From NCBI RefSeq assembly GCF_000440115.1, contig NZ_ALMY01000057.1, positions 1-45,330 of the forward strand: a stretch of 45,330 bases of DNA, read 5' to 3'. This document shows positions 26,183-35,316 of this stretch, in pieces; position 1 is the stretch's first letter; every line of letters starts with the position of its first letter. Made by a program: the position numbers and the translations under genes. The notes beneath the pieces are model-generated. The model was not told the DNA's origin. It saw only the letters and a list, made by a program, of their open reading frames with translations, and did not search any database. The DNA is from Streptococcus suis YS56 (GTDB taxonomy: Bacteria > Bacillota > Bacilli > Lactobacillales > Streptococcaceae).

Positions 26183-27527
26183 TCCCGATTTCCGCACGGA
26201 CCACATCGGCAATGGTGTCCACGTAGTAATCGACTTCAGCATCCGTTGGCGCTTCTGCCATGACACGCAAGAGGGGCTCAGTACCACTTGGGCGAACCAA
26301 GATACGACCGTTGCCAGCCATTTCTGCTTCCATTTTTTCAATGATAGCTGCAATAGCAGGTACTTCCATAGCCTTGTCTTTCATGCTGTTTTCCACACGG
26401 ATATTGACCAATTTTTGTGGGTAAATGGTCACTTCTGCTGCCAATTCTGACAACTTCTTACCAGTTTCTTTCATGATTTTGGTCAATTGCACAGCGGTCA
26501 ACTGGCCGTCGCCTGTGGTGTTATAATCCATCAGAATCACATGTCCTGACTGCTCACCACCGACATTGTAGCCACCTTTACGCATTTCTTCTACCACATA
26601 ACGATCACCAACTGCGGTCACAGCTTTTTCAATACCTTCACGGTCCAAAGCCTTATGGAAACCAAGGTTGGACATAACGGTTGTCACAATGGTATTTTTT
26701 GCTAAAAGACCTTTTTCAGATAGGTACTTACCAACGATGTACATGATACGATCGCCATCGACCAAGTCACCATTTTCATCGACAGCAATCAAGCGGTCAC
26801 TATCACCATCAAAGGCAAGTCCAATTTGACTACCTGTTTCCTTGACCAGTTCTTGCAATTTTTCAGGATGAGTTGAACCAACGCCCTCATTGATGTTCAA
26901 ACCATCTGGATTTTCAGCCATGACTGTCAATTCAGCTCCCAAATCCGCAAAAATCTGACGGGCAGAAGTTGATGCAGCGCCATTGGCAGTATCCAAGGCA
27001 ACTTTCATGCCTTCCAAATCTGTACCAGTTGACACCAAGAATTGCTGGTACTTACGTAGACCTTCTGGATATTCTACCACATCTCCTAAACCTTGAGCAG
27101 ATGGGCGTGGTAATGTGTCTTCCTCAGCGTCAAGAAGAGCCTCAATTTCCGCTTCCAATACATCATCCAATTTGAAACCATCACCAGCAAAGAATTTGAT
27201 ACCGTTATCTTGCGCTGGGTTATGACTTGCAGAAATCATGACACCTGCACTTGCTTTTTCAGTTTTGACTAGGTGAGCAACACCCGGTGTCGCCAAAACT
27301 CCCAATTTATACACATGAATCCCTACTGATAGAAGCCCTGCAATCAAGGCAGCCTCTAACATTTGACCTGAGATACGTGTGTCACGCGCCACAAAGACAC
27401 GAGGAACATCCGTCTCATGCTGGCTAAGGACATAACCACCAAAACGACCCAATTTGAATGCTAATTCTGGCGTTAATTCTACGTTTGCTTCTCCACGGAC
27501 ACCATCTGTCCCAAAATATTTACCCAT
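26178..27527 (-). CDS. glmM: phosphoglucosamine mutase
   Basis: A 449-residue enzyme converting glucosamine-6-phosphate to glucosamine-1-phosphate for peptidoglycan precursors. The N-terminal [11 protein letters not shown], the phosphoserine loop ISASHNP (S101), the metal loop FDGDSDR and the phosphate-binding [11 protein letters not shown] are all present. The ATG at 27527 is chosen because AAGAGG lies 8 bases upstream. The ATG at 27533 is only 2 bases from that site. It is the third gene of the conserved cdaA-cdaR-glmM operon, and GlmM is known to bind and inhibit CdaA in other Firmicutes. Confidence 0.96.
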   Translation of the reverse strand: MGKYFGTDGVRGEANVELTPELAFKLGRFGGYVLSQHETDVPRVFVARDTRISGQMLEAALIAGLLSVGIHVYKLGVLATPGVAHLVKTEKASAGVMISASHNPAQDNGIKFFAGDGFKLDDVLEAEIEALLDAEEDTLPRPSAQGLGDVVEYPEGLRKYQQFLVSTGTDLEGMKVALDTANGAASTSARQIFADLGAELTVMAENPDGLNINEGVGSTHPEKLQELVKETGSQIGLAFDGDSDRLIAVDENGDLVDGDRIMYIVGKYLSEKGLLAKNTIVTTVMSNLGFHKALDREGIEKAVTAVGDRYVVEEMRKGGYNVGGEQSGHVILMDYNTTGDGQLTAVQLTKIMKETGKKLSELAAEVTIYPQKLVNIRVENSMKDKAMEVPAIAAIIEKMEAEMAGNGRILVRPSGTEPLLRVMAEAPTDAEVDYYVDTIADVVRAEIGS

Positions 27528-27539
27528 TTTCATAACCTC

Positions 27540-28244
27540 TTATTTTGTTTTTGTAAGTATAATTTGCATATTTGCTTCCGTCTGAGACAGTACAACTGGC
27601 AAGACATTGCCATCGCTGTCTACAGCCTGTAATTTAGCTGTGCCACTATAATTCTCAGACAGATTGCTCACATCCATCGCAACAGCTTCGACCCGATCAA
27701 TCTTAGCCATTGTTTCTTCATCCGTTGTCACTTTAACGGTATCTACGTTGACTGAAACCTTAGACAGACTGTAACCTTCTGCCAATTGATTACTATAGAC
27801 TCGACCTGCTACTGGGAATGCCTTGCTAACTTTTTTACCAATCTTGACGGTAATCGCATCAGGTGCCAGTGTCGCACTCACTCCTGCCGGCAAATTGGTC
27901 AATTGTAGCTTGACAGTTTGTGTCCCATCACTCAACTCTCTCAAATCCGCAGTCACTTGAAAAGTCCGAGTTGACTCATCGGATTCTCTCTGTAGGAGAA
28001 CACGATTAGAGCCCCTTAATTCAACTGCCACCGTCGAAGAAAATCCGGAAATAAAATACTTGTTTGTATCATATTCAATCTCAATCGGTACATTGTTAAG
28101 TGTGTGAACATAGGTTTCTGACTCCGTGTTCTGTGCAGCTGATTCTGAATTTTTATAGTTGGTGGTTGTTGCATAGAAAAAGAGCAACAATGCTAGAAAA
28201 ATAGATAGGGCTAAGTGACCTACAGCTTTAAACTTATCGTTCAT
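27540..28244 (-). CDS. cdaR: CdaR, YbbR-domain regulator of diadenylate cyclase
   Basis: A 234-residue membrane-anchored protein. One N-terminal helix (about residues 10-26, HLALSIFLALLLFFYATT) is followed by extracellular YbbR repeats of about 80-90 residues each. In other Firmicutes CdaR binds the membrane part of CdaA and modulates c-di-AMP synthesis. The ATG at 28244 is used: AGGAGG is 8 bases upstream, while the GTG at 28253 lies inside that site. It overlaps the end of cdaA by 11 bp and is followed after 12 bp by glmM. Confidence 0.92.
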   Translation of the reverse strand: MNDKFKAVGHLALSIFLALLLFFYATTTNYKNSESAAQNTESETYVHTLNNVPIEIEYDTNKYFISGFSSTVAVELRGSNRVLLQRESDESTRTFQVTADLRELSDGTQTVKLQLTNLPAGVSATLAPDAITVKIGKKVSKAFPVAGRVYSNQLAEGYSLSKVSVNVDTVKVTTDEETMAKIDRVEAVAMDVSNLSENYSGTAKLQAVDSDGNVLPVVLSQTEANMQIILTKTK

Positions 28245-29088
28245 GTTTGCCACCTCCTAATCGCTTCCAGATGGACTTTTTCTCTACATTTTCAGAAATA
28301 AAAGTCGCTCGCAACTCTGCTTCAAACTCATCCAAAGTCAAGTCATGTTTGAATATCCCGTTTCGTGCAACAGAGATACTGCCAGTTTCTTCAGAAACAA
28401 TAAACACAAACGCATCAGATACCTCCGATAAGCCAATGGCTGCACGGTGTCGTGTTCCAAATTCCTTTGAAATTCCTGCGCTCTCTGACAGGGGCAAATA
28501 AGCACAAGCAACCGCTACTTTGTCTTCCTTGACAATTACGGCCCCATCGTGTAACGGTGTATTCGGGATGAAAATATTTATTAACAATTCCTGAGATATA
28601 TCCGCATTGAGAGGAATCCCCGTTGCTCTATATTCCTGTAATGTTTGGGCTTGTTCTACTGCCACAAGTGCACCAATTTTACGCGGAGACATATAAGCAA
28701 CAGATTTGAGAAAAGCAACAATTAACTTTTCTTCTGCACTCACAGTATTTGCCCCAAAAATCTGAGTTGTCCTGCCAAGTTTTTCAAGCATGGCACGCAA
28801 CTCTGGTGCAAAAATAACTACTGCTGCAATAACTCCATACGTGATTACTTGATTAATCAGCCAAGCAATCGTCTGCAGACCGAATAAACTAGCTATAATC
28901 TGGACAATAATGAAGAGAAAAACCCCTCGAATCAATGTCATAATTTTAGTACCTGCAATAGCCTTACTAAAATTATAAATTAAATAAACAACGATACTGA
29001 TGTCAATCAAGTGTAAAATTGCAGTCCATGGACTAGCAATCAGGCTTGACCAATAACCAGCATCTAATAACTGGTTTAAGTTTAGCAT
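28234..29088 (-). CDS. cdaA: diadenylate cyclase CdaA
   Basis: A 284-residue membrane enzyme that makes c-di-AMP from two ATP. There are three N-terminal helices (about 14-38, 50-70 and 74-95), then the DAC domain with catalytic DGA at 181-183 and GTRHRAA at 211-217. It is the first gene of the operon with cdaR and glmM, tying second-messenger and cell-wall control together. An extended -10 promoter lies about 45 bp upstream. The site before the ATG (GAGAAA) is modest. murT-gatD diverge from the same intergenic region. Confidence 0.96.
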   Translation of the reverse strand: MLNLNQLLDAGYWSSLIASPWTAILHLIDISIVVYLIYNFSKAIAGTKIMTLIRGVFLFIIVQIIASLFGLQTIAWLINQVITYGVIAAVVIFAPELRAMLEKLGRTTQIFGANTVSAEEKLIVAFLKSVAYMSPRKIGALVAVEQAQTLQEYRATGIPLNADISQELLINIFIPNTPLHDGAVIVKEDKVAVACAYLPLSESAGISKEFGTRHRAAIGLSEVSDAFVFIVSEETGSISVARNGIFKHDLTLDEFEAELRATFISENVEKKSIWKRLGGGKHER

Positions 29089-29131
29089 ACATTTCTCATA
29101 CTTTCTAACTCATACAGATAATAATAGTTTT

Positions 29132-29140
29132 ATTATATCA
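29132..29140 (-). promoter_or_regulatory. extended -10 promoter of cdaA-cdaR-glmM
   Basis: The minus strand reads TGATATAAT, with a poor -35 region. The predicted start site near 29125 gives a leader of about 37 nt. Confidence 0.65.
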
Positions 29141-29256
29141 TATTTTCACACCAATTCTTTAGAAATCAATGAACATCTCATTAAAAATATTACAAATATA
29201 CTTCAATCCTATAACTTGAAAGAAGGTACTCCATTCTAGAAAATCCCCAACCTTTG

Positions 29257-29265
29257 TGATAAAAT
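29257..29265 (+). promoter_or_regulatory. extended -10 promoter placing transcription start at the murT ATG
   Basis: The plus strand reads TGATAAAAT with a TAGAAA -35-like hexamer 17 bp upstream (4 of 6 matches). The -10 ends 7 bases before the murT ATG at 29272, and no Shine-Dalgarno sequence is present between them. Confidence 0.6.
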
Positions 29266-29271
29266 AGTCCC

Positions 29272-30615
29272 ATGAAATTAAATACATTATTAGGGATTGC
29301 CGCAGGGAAAGCCAGCCAGTTTGTCCTCAACAAACTAGGACGTGGTACTACCCTGCCTGGGAAAATTGCCCTCAAATTCGATAAACATATTTTAGATAGT
29401 TTGGCTAAGGATTATGAAGTCGTTGTTGTGACAGGTACTAACGGTAAGACTCTGACCACCGCCCTGACAGTTGGCATCCTCCAAGAAGCCTTTGGAGAAA
29501 TTACGACCAATACCAGCGGCGCCAATATGATTACGGGGATTACAGCAACATTTTTATCCGCCAAGAAAAATAAAAATGGCAAGAAGATTGCCGTCTTGGA
29601 GATTGATGAAGCCAGCCTGGCCCGTGTGACCGACTTTATCAAGCCTAGTCTGATTGTCTTCACCAATATCTTCCGTGACCAAATGGACCGTTACGGCGAG
29701 ATTTATACCACCTACCAGATGATTTTAGATGGGGCTGCCAAGGCACCTCAGGCGACCATTCTCGCCAACGGTGACAGCCCACTTTTCAACTCGACGAGGA
29801 TTATCAATCCAGTTAAGTACTACGGTTTTGCGACGGAAGAGCATGAGCCACGTCTGGCCCATTACAATACCGAAGGCGTTCTCTGCCCGCATTGCCACCA
29901 GATTATCCAGTACAAGCTCAATACCTACGCTAACTTGGGCAGCTACATCTGTAACAACTGTGGCTTTAGCCGACCTGAGCTGGATTACAAGTTAACAGAG
30001 TTGAAGGAAATTACCAATACTTCTTCTACCTTTGCCATTGACGGTCAGGATTATAAAATCAACATCGGTGGGCTTTACAATATCTACAATGCCCTGGCAG
30101 CTGTCAGCGTGGCAGAATTTTTCGGCGTTTCTCCTGAGAAAATCAAGGCAGGATTTGACAAGTCTAAGGCAGTCTTTGGTCGCCAAGAAACCTTTAAATT
30201 GGGCGATAAAGATTGTACTCTGGTCTTGATTAAAAACCCTATCGGTGCAACCCAGGCCATTGAAATGATGAAACTGGCTCCTTACGATTTTAGCCTGTCC
30301 GTCCTTCTCAATGCCAACTACGCTGATGGAATTGATACCAGCTGGATTTGGGACGCCGACTTTGAACAAATCACTCAAATGGACATTCCTCAAGTCTTTG
30401 CAGGTGGTGTTCGCTCGTCTGAAATTGCCCGTCGCCTCCGTGTGACTGGCTATCCAGAGGACCAGATTACTGAAACGCCAAAACTGGAAGACATCATGAC
30501 CTTGATTGAGCAGTCTAGCAGTCAGCATGCCTATATCCTCGCAACCTATACGGCGATGCTGGAATTCCGTGACTTGCTGGCTCAACGCCAAGCCGTTGGA
30601 AAGGAGATGAAATAA
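29272..30615 (+). CDS. murT: lipid II isoglutaminyl synthase subunit MurT
   Basis: A 447-residue Mur-ligase-like protein that with GatD amidates the D-glutamate of lipid II. The ATP loop is VVTGTNGKT (52-60). A zinc ribbon is visible as CPHC near 204-207 and CNNC near 228-231. The C-terminal MurT-specific domain (from about 320) begins in the [16 protein letters not shown] region. The stop codon overlaps the gatD start (TAATG), so synthesis is coupled. The pair diverges from cdaA. The ATG is preceded by an extended -10 box at a distance that predicts a leaderless message. Confidence 0.96.
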   Translation: MKLNTLLGIAAGKASQFVLNKLGRGTTLPGKIALKFDKHILDSLAKDYEVVVVTGTNGKTLTTALTVGILQEAFGEITTNTSGANMITGITATFLSAKKNKNGKKIAVLEIDEASLARVTDFIKPSLIVFTNIFRDQMDRYGEIYTTYQMILDGAAKAPQATILANGDSPLFNSTRIINPVKYYGFATEEHEPRLAHYNTEGVLCPHCHQIIQYKLNTYANLGSYICNNCGFSRPELDYKLTELKEITNTSSTFAIDGQDYKINIGGLYNIYNALAAVSVAEFFGVSPEKIKAGFDKSKAVFGRQETFKLGDKDCTLVLIKNPIGATQAIEMMKLAPYDFSLSVLLNANYADGIDTSWIWDADFEQITQMDIPQVFAGGVRSSEIARRLRVTGYPEDQITETPKLEDIMTLIEQSSSQHAYILATYTAMLEFRDLLAQRQAVGKEMK

Positions 30616-31400
30616 TGGTCTATACATCATTAAAAAGTCCTGAAAAAGACTACACTTATGATCTCCACATCGCTCACCTCTACGGCGATTTGATGAATAC
30701 CTATGGTGACAATGGCAATATCCTCATGCTCAAGTATGTAGCTGAAAAACTGGGTGCTCGCGTCCAGGTGGACATCGTTTCCCTAACAGATGAATTTGAC
30801 AAGGATTTCTACGACATCGCCTTTTTCGGCGGTGGTCAGGACTATGAACAATCTATTCTTGCAAAAGATTTACCAACTAAAAAAGACAGCCTAGCAGACT
30901 TTATCGAAAACGACGGTGTCATGCTGGCTATCTGTGGTGGCTTCCAATTGCTTGGTCAATACTACATCGAAGCTGGCGGCCGCAAGATTGACGGACTGGG
31001 TATCATGGGCCACTACACCCTCAACCAGACCAACAACCGTTACATCGGTGACATCAAGATTCACAATGATGAATTCAATGAAACCTACTACGGTTTTGAA
31101 AACCACCAAGGCCGTACCTTCCTAGCTGACAACCAAAAACCGCTGGGCAAGGTTGTCTATGGCAATGGCAACAACAAGGAAGACGGCGGCGAAGGCCTAC
31201 ACTATAAAAACACCTTCGGCAGCTACTTCCACGGACCAATCCTGTCCCGCAATGCCAACCTAGCCTACCGCCTAGTCACAACTGCCCTCCGTAAAAAATA
31301 CGGACAAGACATCCAACTTGCCAGCTACGCTGACATCCTCAGCAAAGAAGTCGCTGAAGAATACGGCGATGTAAAAAGCAAGGCAGAATTTGAGAAATAA
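30615..31400 (+). CDS. gatD: lipid II isoglutaminyl synthase glutaminase subunit GatD
   Basis: A 261-residue class I glutamine amidotransferase-like subunit supplying ammonia to MurT. The nucleophile is C107 in [11 protein letters not shown], and the catalytic histidine is probably in [11 protein letters not shown] near residue 209. The N-terminus [15 protein letters not shown] is typical of the family. The MurT-GatD pair is essential for cross-linking in several streptococci. It ends shortly before a strong bidirectional terminator shared with the convergent rlmA. Confidence 0.95.
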   Translation: MVYTSLKSPEKDYTYDLHIAHLYGDLMNTYGDNGNILMLKYVAEKLGARVQVDIVSLTDEFDKDFYDIAFFGGGQDYEQSILAKDLPTKKDSLADFIENDGVMLAICGGFQLLGQYYIEAGGRKIDGLGIMGHYTLNQTNNRYIGDIKIHNDEFNETYYGFENHQGRTFLADNQKPLGKVVYGNGNNKEDGGEGLHYKNTFGSYFHGPILSRNANLAYRLVTTALRKKYGQDIQLASYADILSKEVAEEYGDVKSKAEFEK

Positions 31401-31404
31401 AGCA

Positions 31405-31440
31405 AAACCGCTTCTGAATCCAGAGGCGGTTTCATTTTTT
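31405..31440. terminator. bidirectional terminator between gatD and rlmA
   Basis: A 12-bp stem (AAACCGCTTCTG against CAGAGGCGGTTT, one G-U type mismatch, 4-base loop) is followed by a T-run on the plus strand. It also lies just past the rlmA stop codon on the minus strand. Confidence 0.85.
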
Positions 31441-32266
31441 ATTCAGTTCCTACTAAAAGCACTCCCTCAACCGTAATCTCGGTCAACTGGCTCAAATCCA
31501 ACTTGGACTGGTCCACTTGGAAAAAGAGGGGCGTCATGTCTGCCAAGACTTGGGCATGGGCGACTGTAATCGGCATGGTCCGGCTGACCAGCACTTGCTC
31601 CACCTGCCCCACGTAAGACTTGAAATGGTCCACAATATCCTGGTTATCATAGGACTCCTTGCGGAGTTGGTCTTTGGCTAAATGGCGGAGCTCCTTGAGG
31701 TGATTGGGGCCTGGGACCAGCTTGAGAATAGCCCCACCAGCTTTCAGTACTCTGGCAAACTCATGATAATTGGCTGGGGAAAAGATGTCCAAGATGCCGT
31801 CAATGGTCTTGTCTTGAATAGGCAACTTGGTTAAGTCACCGACAAACCATTTGACCGACTTGGTACTGTCTGTTTTCGCTGCTAGGAGTATAGAATCCTT
31901 GGAAATATCAAAAGCAAGAATGTCCAAGTCCATTTTCTCGGCTAACTTACGAGAATAAAAGCCCTCTCCACAGCCGATGTCCAAGACAGACCGCAAGCCC
32001 AGCTCTGCTATTTTTCCCTCCAAAGCCTCATAAAGATGATCGTAATAGCCCGCCTCTAAAAAGGCCTGGCGGTTCTCAAAGCTAGACTTGTGGTAGTTGG
32101 CGGACTGCTTGACCTGAGGTGCCAGATTGACGTAGCCCTGCTTGGCGATGTCGAAGGTGTGGCGGTTGGGACAGCGGAGGCTGTTGAGGTCAAGACCAAG
32201 AGCCTGCCTACAATGTGGACAGGCGAAAAATTGGTCGCTATTAATGAAACGTGGGTGTTTGGTCAT
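31439..32266 (-). CDS. rlmA: 23S rRNA guanine-N1 methyltransferase, RlmA family
   Basis: A 275-residue RlmA-type enzyme. The N-terminal zinc ribbon shows CPHC and CPNRH (about residues 16-36). A class I AdoMet domain follows with VLDIGCGEGFYSRKLA (about 95-110) and the FSPANYHEFARVLKAGG region. In Gram-positive bacteria the RlmA(II) form methylates G748 of 23S rRNA and influences tylosin or telithromycin action, so G748 is the expected target here. It starts one base after the stop of the broken XRE gene and has no obvious Shine-Dalgarno site. Translation may depend on coupling, and the nonsense codon in the upstream gene could therefore matter. Confidence 0.88.
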   Translation of the reverse strand: MTKHPRFINSDQFFACPHCRQALGLDLNSLRCPNRHTFDIAKQGYVNLAPQVKQSANYHKSSFENRQAFLEAGYYDHLYEALEGKIAELGLRSVLDIGCGEGFYSRKLAEKMDLDILAFDISKDSILLAAKTDSTKSVKWFVGDLTKLPIQDKTIDGILDIFSPANYHEFARVLKAGGAILKLVPGPNHLKELRHLAKDQLRKESYDNQDIVDHFKSYVGQVEQVLVSRTMPITVAHAQVLADMTPLFFQVDQSKLDLSQLTEITVEGVLLVGTE

Positions 32267-32267
32267 G

Positions 32268-32744
32268 TTAGGTATTTTCTTTTCTAAAGCGGTGAAGGGC
32301 TAGTCCTGATAGGAGCGTTGCAATGGCTCCTGTAAAAACTAGCAAGTAGCCGACTGGGAGCAGGTAGAAGTTTTCGTGTAGAATGCCATTGGAATCGACA
32401 TATTCGACGGAATTGGCCTTGATGAGAAAGCAAACAAAACCTAAGACCATGAGAAAGCTTCCGATAATGGTAATGGTCAGGTGCATCTGGGTACGGCGGC
32501 CTTCACGACCGTCCTTGACTAGTTTTTCTGTCATGTTGTTCATGTCAGTTCCTCCTAAGATAAGTTGATCTAGGGAGATTGAAAAGACAGAGGACATGAG
32601 AATCAAGAGTTCCAAGTCGGGTAGGTTTTTGTCATTTTCCCAGTTGGAAACAGCCTGCCGTGTCACATTAAGTTTGAGGGCAAACTGTTCCTAGGTCAAG
32701 CCTTCCTTCTTCCGTAAGTCCTTGATTTGTTGTCCAAAGTTCAT
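32268..32744 (-). pseudogene. XRE-family regulator with membrane tail, broken by an amber codon
   Basis: From the ATG at 32744 (AAAGGAG site upstream) the frame reads MNFGQQIKDLRKKEGLT, then TAG at 32691-32693, then EQFALKLNVTRQAVSNWENDK in the same frame, a classic helix-turn-helix. The expected residue at the stop is Gln (CAG changed to TAG). The rest encodes two membrane helices (about residues 90-110 and 128-148) typical of small HTH-membrane regulators. A GTG at 32666 could restart translation, but that product would lack half of the DNA-binding helix pair. A sequencing error or a natural nonsense mutation would look the same. Confidence 0.85.
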
Positions 32745-32915
32745 TTCGTTCTCCTTTCTAGGCCCTGTCTGGCAGGTCCTGACTTTATCTTAGCTCGTCG
32801 GTTGATGTTTGCCAAGAAAGGCTGGCTTGCAATAGAACTTTTGACCGCAAGAGAACTTTGCGGCAGACTTTTTCCAGCGCAAGTGCTACTTGCAGGCTTG
32901 ATATGATAGCGTTTC

Positions 32916-32929
32916 TGACAGACTGTCAA
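32916..32929. promoter_or_regulatory. operator-like palindrome at a -35 box upstream of the XRE gene
   Basis: TGACAGACTGTCA is a perfect 6-1-6 palindrome overlapping a TTGACA hexamer (minus strand, 32924-32929). A second TTGACA lies 11 bp away at 32935-32940. A -10-like TATCAT or TCATAT follows on the minus strand. The layout suits autoregulation by the XRE protein. The stretch from here to 32745 also contains two small hairpins (GCAAGT near 32879-32893 and CCGCAA near 32843-32861). Confidence 0.45.
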
Positions 32930-32941
32930 CTTCCTGTCAAC

Positions 32942-34840
32942 CTAGCCCATCTGCTCAGATAATGCTTCCCATTCTTCCATGAGGCTTTCTTGTTGGGCTG
33001 TCAGTTGGTCGATTTCTTTCTGGTAATCGGTCAGCTGGGCGATATCGTTTGTTTCTAGCATGGCTTGGTTGAGCTCGCTTAGGCGGTTTTCGATGTTGTC
33101 AATTTCTGCCTCGATTTGCTCGATGCGGCGGGCCAGTTTGCGTTGCTCTTTTTGGTTTTCCTTTTGGGCTTGGTAGTCCATGGCTCCGGCTGATTGGCTG
33201 GTGCTTTCTAGCTGGTCAGGCTGGGCTTCTACTTCCAGCTCTGCCTTTTTCTCTAAATAATAATCATAGTCGCCCAAGTAGAGTCTGGAGCCCGTTTCCG
33301 AGATTTCTAGCACCTTGGTGGCGACGCGGTTGATGAAATAGCGGTCGTGGCTGACAAAGAGCAGGGTGCCGTCAAAGTCGATGAGGGCATTTTCCAGGAC
33401 CTCCTTGCTGTCGATGTCCAGATGGTTGGTCGGCTCGTCGAGGATGAGGAAGTTGTTGTTTTCCATGGACAGCTTGGCGAGGAGCAGGCGGGCTTTTTCC
33501 CCACCAGATAGCATGGACACGGACTTTTTGACATCATCGCCTGAGAAGAGGAAGGCTCCAAGGCGGTTGCGGATTTCCACTTCAGGTGTGGTCGGAAAGG
33601 CTGACCAGAGTTCTTCCAAAACGGTGTTGGAAGGCGTCAGGGCCGACTGGGTCTGATCGTAGTAGCCCACTTCCACATTGGCACCGAGCTTGGCTTGACC
33701 TTTGATAAATGGCAGAGCTCCGATGATAGACTTGAGCAGGGTTGTTTTTCCGATACCATTGGGACCGACAATGGCAATGGCATCCAGCTTTCGTTGGTCA
33801 ATGGAAATAGGCTGAGAAAGTATTTCTCCATCGTAGCCCACCGCAGCATTTTCCACTGTCAAGACGATATTTCCTGAAGTCTTGTCCGACTGGAAAGTCA
33901 TGTTGGCTGACTTCTGACCAGTTGTTGGCTTGTCCAGTCGCTCCATCTTTTCCAACTGCTTGCGTCTAGCCTGAGCACGCTTGGTGGTCGAAGCACGGAC
34001 AATATTTTTCTGGACAAAGTCTTCTAACTTGGCAATTTCCTTCTGCTGCTTTTCATAGTTTTGCAATTCCGTTTGCAACTTCTGCTCTTTGAGCTCGACA
34101 AACTGAGAGTAATTGCCCACATAGCGGTCCAAGGAATGCTTGGTCAAATCCAGTGTCAGTGTCGCCACCTTGTCCAAGAAATAGCGGTCATGGCTGACGA
34201 TAATCAAGGCTCCCTTGTAATGCACTAGGTAGTTTTCCAGCCAGGCAATCGTGTCAATATCCAGATGATTGGTCGGCTCGTCGAGGACCAAGAGTTCTGG
34301 GCTTTCTAGAAGCATTTTTGCCAGAGCAAGTCGAGTGTTTTGACCGCCAGAAAGTTCGGAGATTTTCATGTCCCACATGGTCTGGTCAAACTTAAAACCG
34401 TTCAAAATAGCACGAATATCTGCTTCATAGTTAAAACCACCTGCCAGACGAAATTCTTCTGACAAACTATCGTAGGTCTTCATGAGCTGGTCGAGTTCAT
34501 TACCAGACAAACTGCCCATTTGCTCTTCCATAGACCGCAGGCGTTTCTCCGTCATCCGCAGGTCGTCAAAGACATGGAGCATTTCATCATAAATGGTATT
34601 TTCAGACTCAAAACGGCTATCCTGTGCCAGATAAGAAAGGGACAAATCTCGCTTGGTGGAAATCTCACCGCTGGTCGCTGCTTCTTCTCCGACAAGGATT
34701 TTGAGCAGGGTAGACTTGCCTGCCCCATTTTTTCCAACAAGGGCAATCCGATCCCGCTCGTCCACTTGAATGTTGATATTGTCAAATAAAACTTCGCCCG
34801 CAAATGAGCGTTCAATCTTGTTTCCACTTAGAATAATCAT
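32942..34840 (-). CDS. ABC-F family ATPase (YdiF type)
   Basis: A 632-residue soluble protein with two ABC domains: GKNGAGKST, LSGGQNTR and LVLDEPTNHLD in the first; GPNGIGKTT, LSGGEKAR and LILDEPTNHLD in the second. They are joined by a charged helical linker (about 240-310). A C-terminal coiled coil (about 560-632, rich in Glu, Gln and Leu) is typical of the YdiF/Uup branch. It probably acts on ribosomes or ribosome assembly. Antibiotic resistance cannot be assigned from sequence. The ATG follows the -10 box by only 6 bases, with no ribosome binding site, so the message is predicted to be leaderless. Confidence 0.9.
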   Translation of the reverse strand: MIILSGNKIERSFAGEVLFDNINIQVDERDRIALVGKNGAGKSTLLKILVGEEAATSGEISTKRDLSLSYLAQDSRFESENTIYDEMLHVFDDLRMTEKRLRSMEEQMGSLSGNELDQLMKTYDSLSEEFRLAGGFNYEADIRAILNGFKFDQTMWDMKISELSGGQNTRLALAKMLLESPELLVLDEPTNHLDIDTIAWLENYLVHYKGALIIVSHDRYFLDKVATLTLDLTKHSLDRYVGNYSQFVELKEQKLQTELQNYEKQQKEIAKLEDFVQKNIVRASTTKRAQARRKQLEKMERLDKPTTGQKSANMTFQSDKTSGNIVLTVENAAVGYDGEILSQPISIDQRKLDAIAIVGPNGIGKTTLLKSIIGALPFIKGQAKLGANVEVGYYDQTQSALTPSNTVLEELWSAFPTTPEVEIRNRLGAFLFSGDDVKKSVSMLSGGEKARLLLAKLSMENNNFLILDEPTNHLDIDSKEVLENALIDFDGTLLFVSHDRYFINRVATKVLEISETGSRLYLGDYDYYLEKKAELEVEAQPDQLESTSQSAGAMDYQAQKENQKEQRKLARRIEQIEAEIDNIENRLSELNQAMLETNDIAQLTDYQKEIDQLTAQQESLMEEWEALSEQMG

Positions 34841-34846
34841 AAAAAT

Positions 34847-34855
34847 ATTGTACCA
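34847..34855 (-). promoter_or_regulatory. extended -10 promoter at the start of the YdiF-type gene
   Basis: The minus strand reads TGGTACAAT, then six bases, then the ATG at 34840. The -35 region is poor. No other promoter was seen in the 101 bp back to the next gene. Confidence 0.6.
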
Positions 34856-34897
34856 TAATTTAGGGTAACAGTGCGGAATCCTTTTTCTGATTTCAAC

Positions 34898-34925
34898 AAA
34901 AAAACAGCGACTTTACCGTCACTGT
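34898..34925 (-). terminator. terminator of the metalloprotease-membrane protein pair
   Basis: On the minus strand ACAGTGAC pairs with GTCGCTGT (one mismatch, 6-base loop) and is followed by a run of seven Ts, shortly after the stop at 34942. Confidence 0.75.
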
Positions 34926-34941
34926 CCTTCTCAAAAAATAT

Positions 34942-35307
34942 TTAGACCAAACCGCTAAGCAATTCCTTATTCTGCCAGAGCAGGTAAAGACCACCGCCGA
35001 TAATAATCAGCATAATGACAAACTTAATCAAGCCCTTGACAAAGCGGATGACCAACATCAATATCATAGATACAATCAGCCATCCCCAAGCGGAAGAATT
35101 GAGTAAGGTTTGCATACTCTCTAGACTTGCACCTGTCCAGGCCTTAATTGGTTCGGGGATTTTATCAAACCAAGTACTATCTATACCGATTTGTTCCATA
35201 ATCGAATGGCTAGTAGATTGTAACCAAGCAAAAATACCTGCATTGTAAATGAAAAGCAAGGCTTGCTCTGGGTAACGTTTTATAGTATTCGTAATTGTTC
35301 GTAACAT
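34942..35307 (-). CDS. small membrane protein of unknown function
   Basis: A 121-residue protein with one C-terminal hydrophobic stretch (about residues 73-112) that probably forms two helices separated by RFVKGLIKF. A moderately hydrophobic N-terminal part (ALLFIYNAGIFAWL) is also present. No family is recognised. GAGGAG precedes the ATG, and the gene starts 9 bp after the metalloprotease stop, so the two are co-transcribed. It may assist or anchor the protease, but that rests only on position. Confidence 0.7.
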   Translation of the reverse strand: MLRTITNTIKRYPEQALLFIYNAGIFAWLQSTSHSIMEQIGIDSTWFDKIPEPIKAWTGASLESMQTLLNSSAWGWLIVSMILMLVIRFVKGLIKFVIMLIIIGGGLYLLWQNKELLSGLV

Positions 35308-35316
35308 ATTTCTCCT

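Noticed and set aside
29992..30630. Open frame of 212 codons antisense to murT
   Set aside because: A shadow of murT with no start signal and no recognisable domain.
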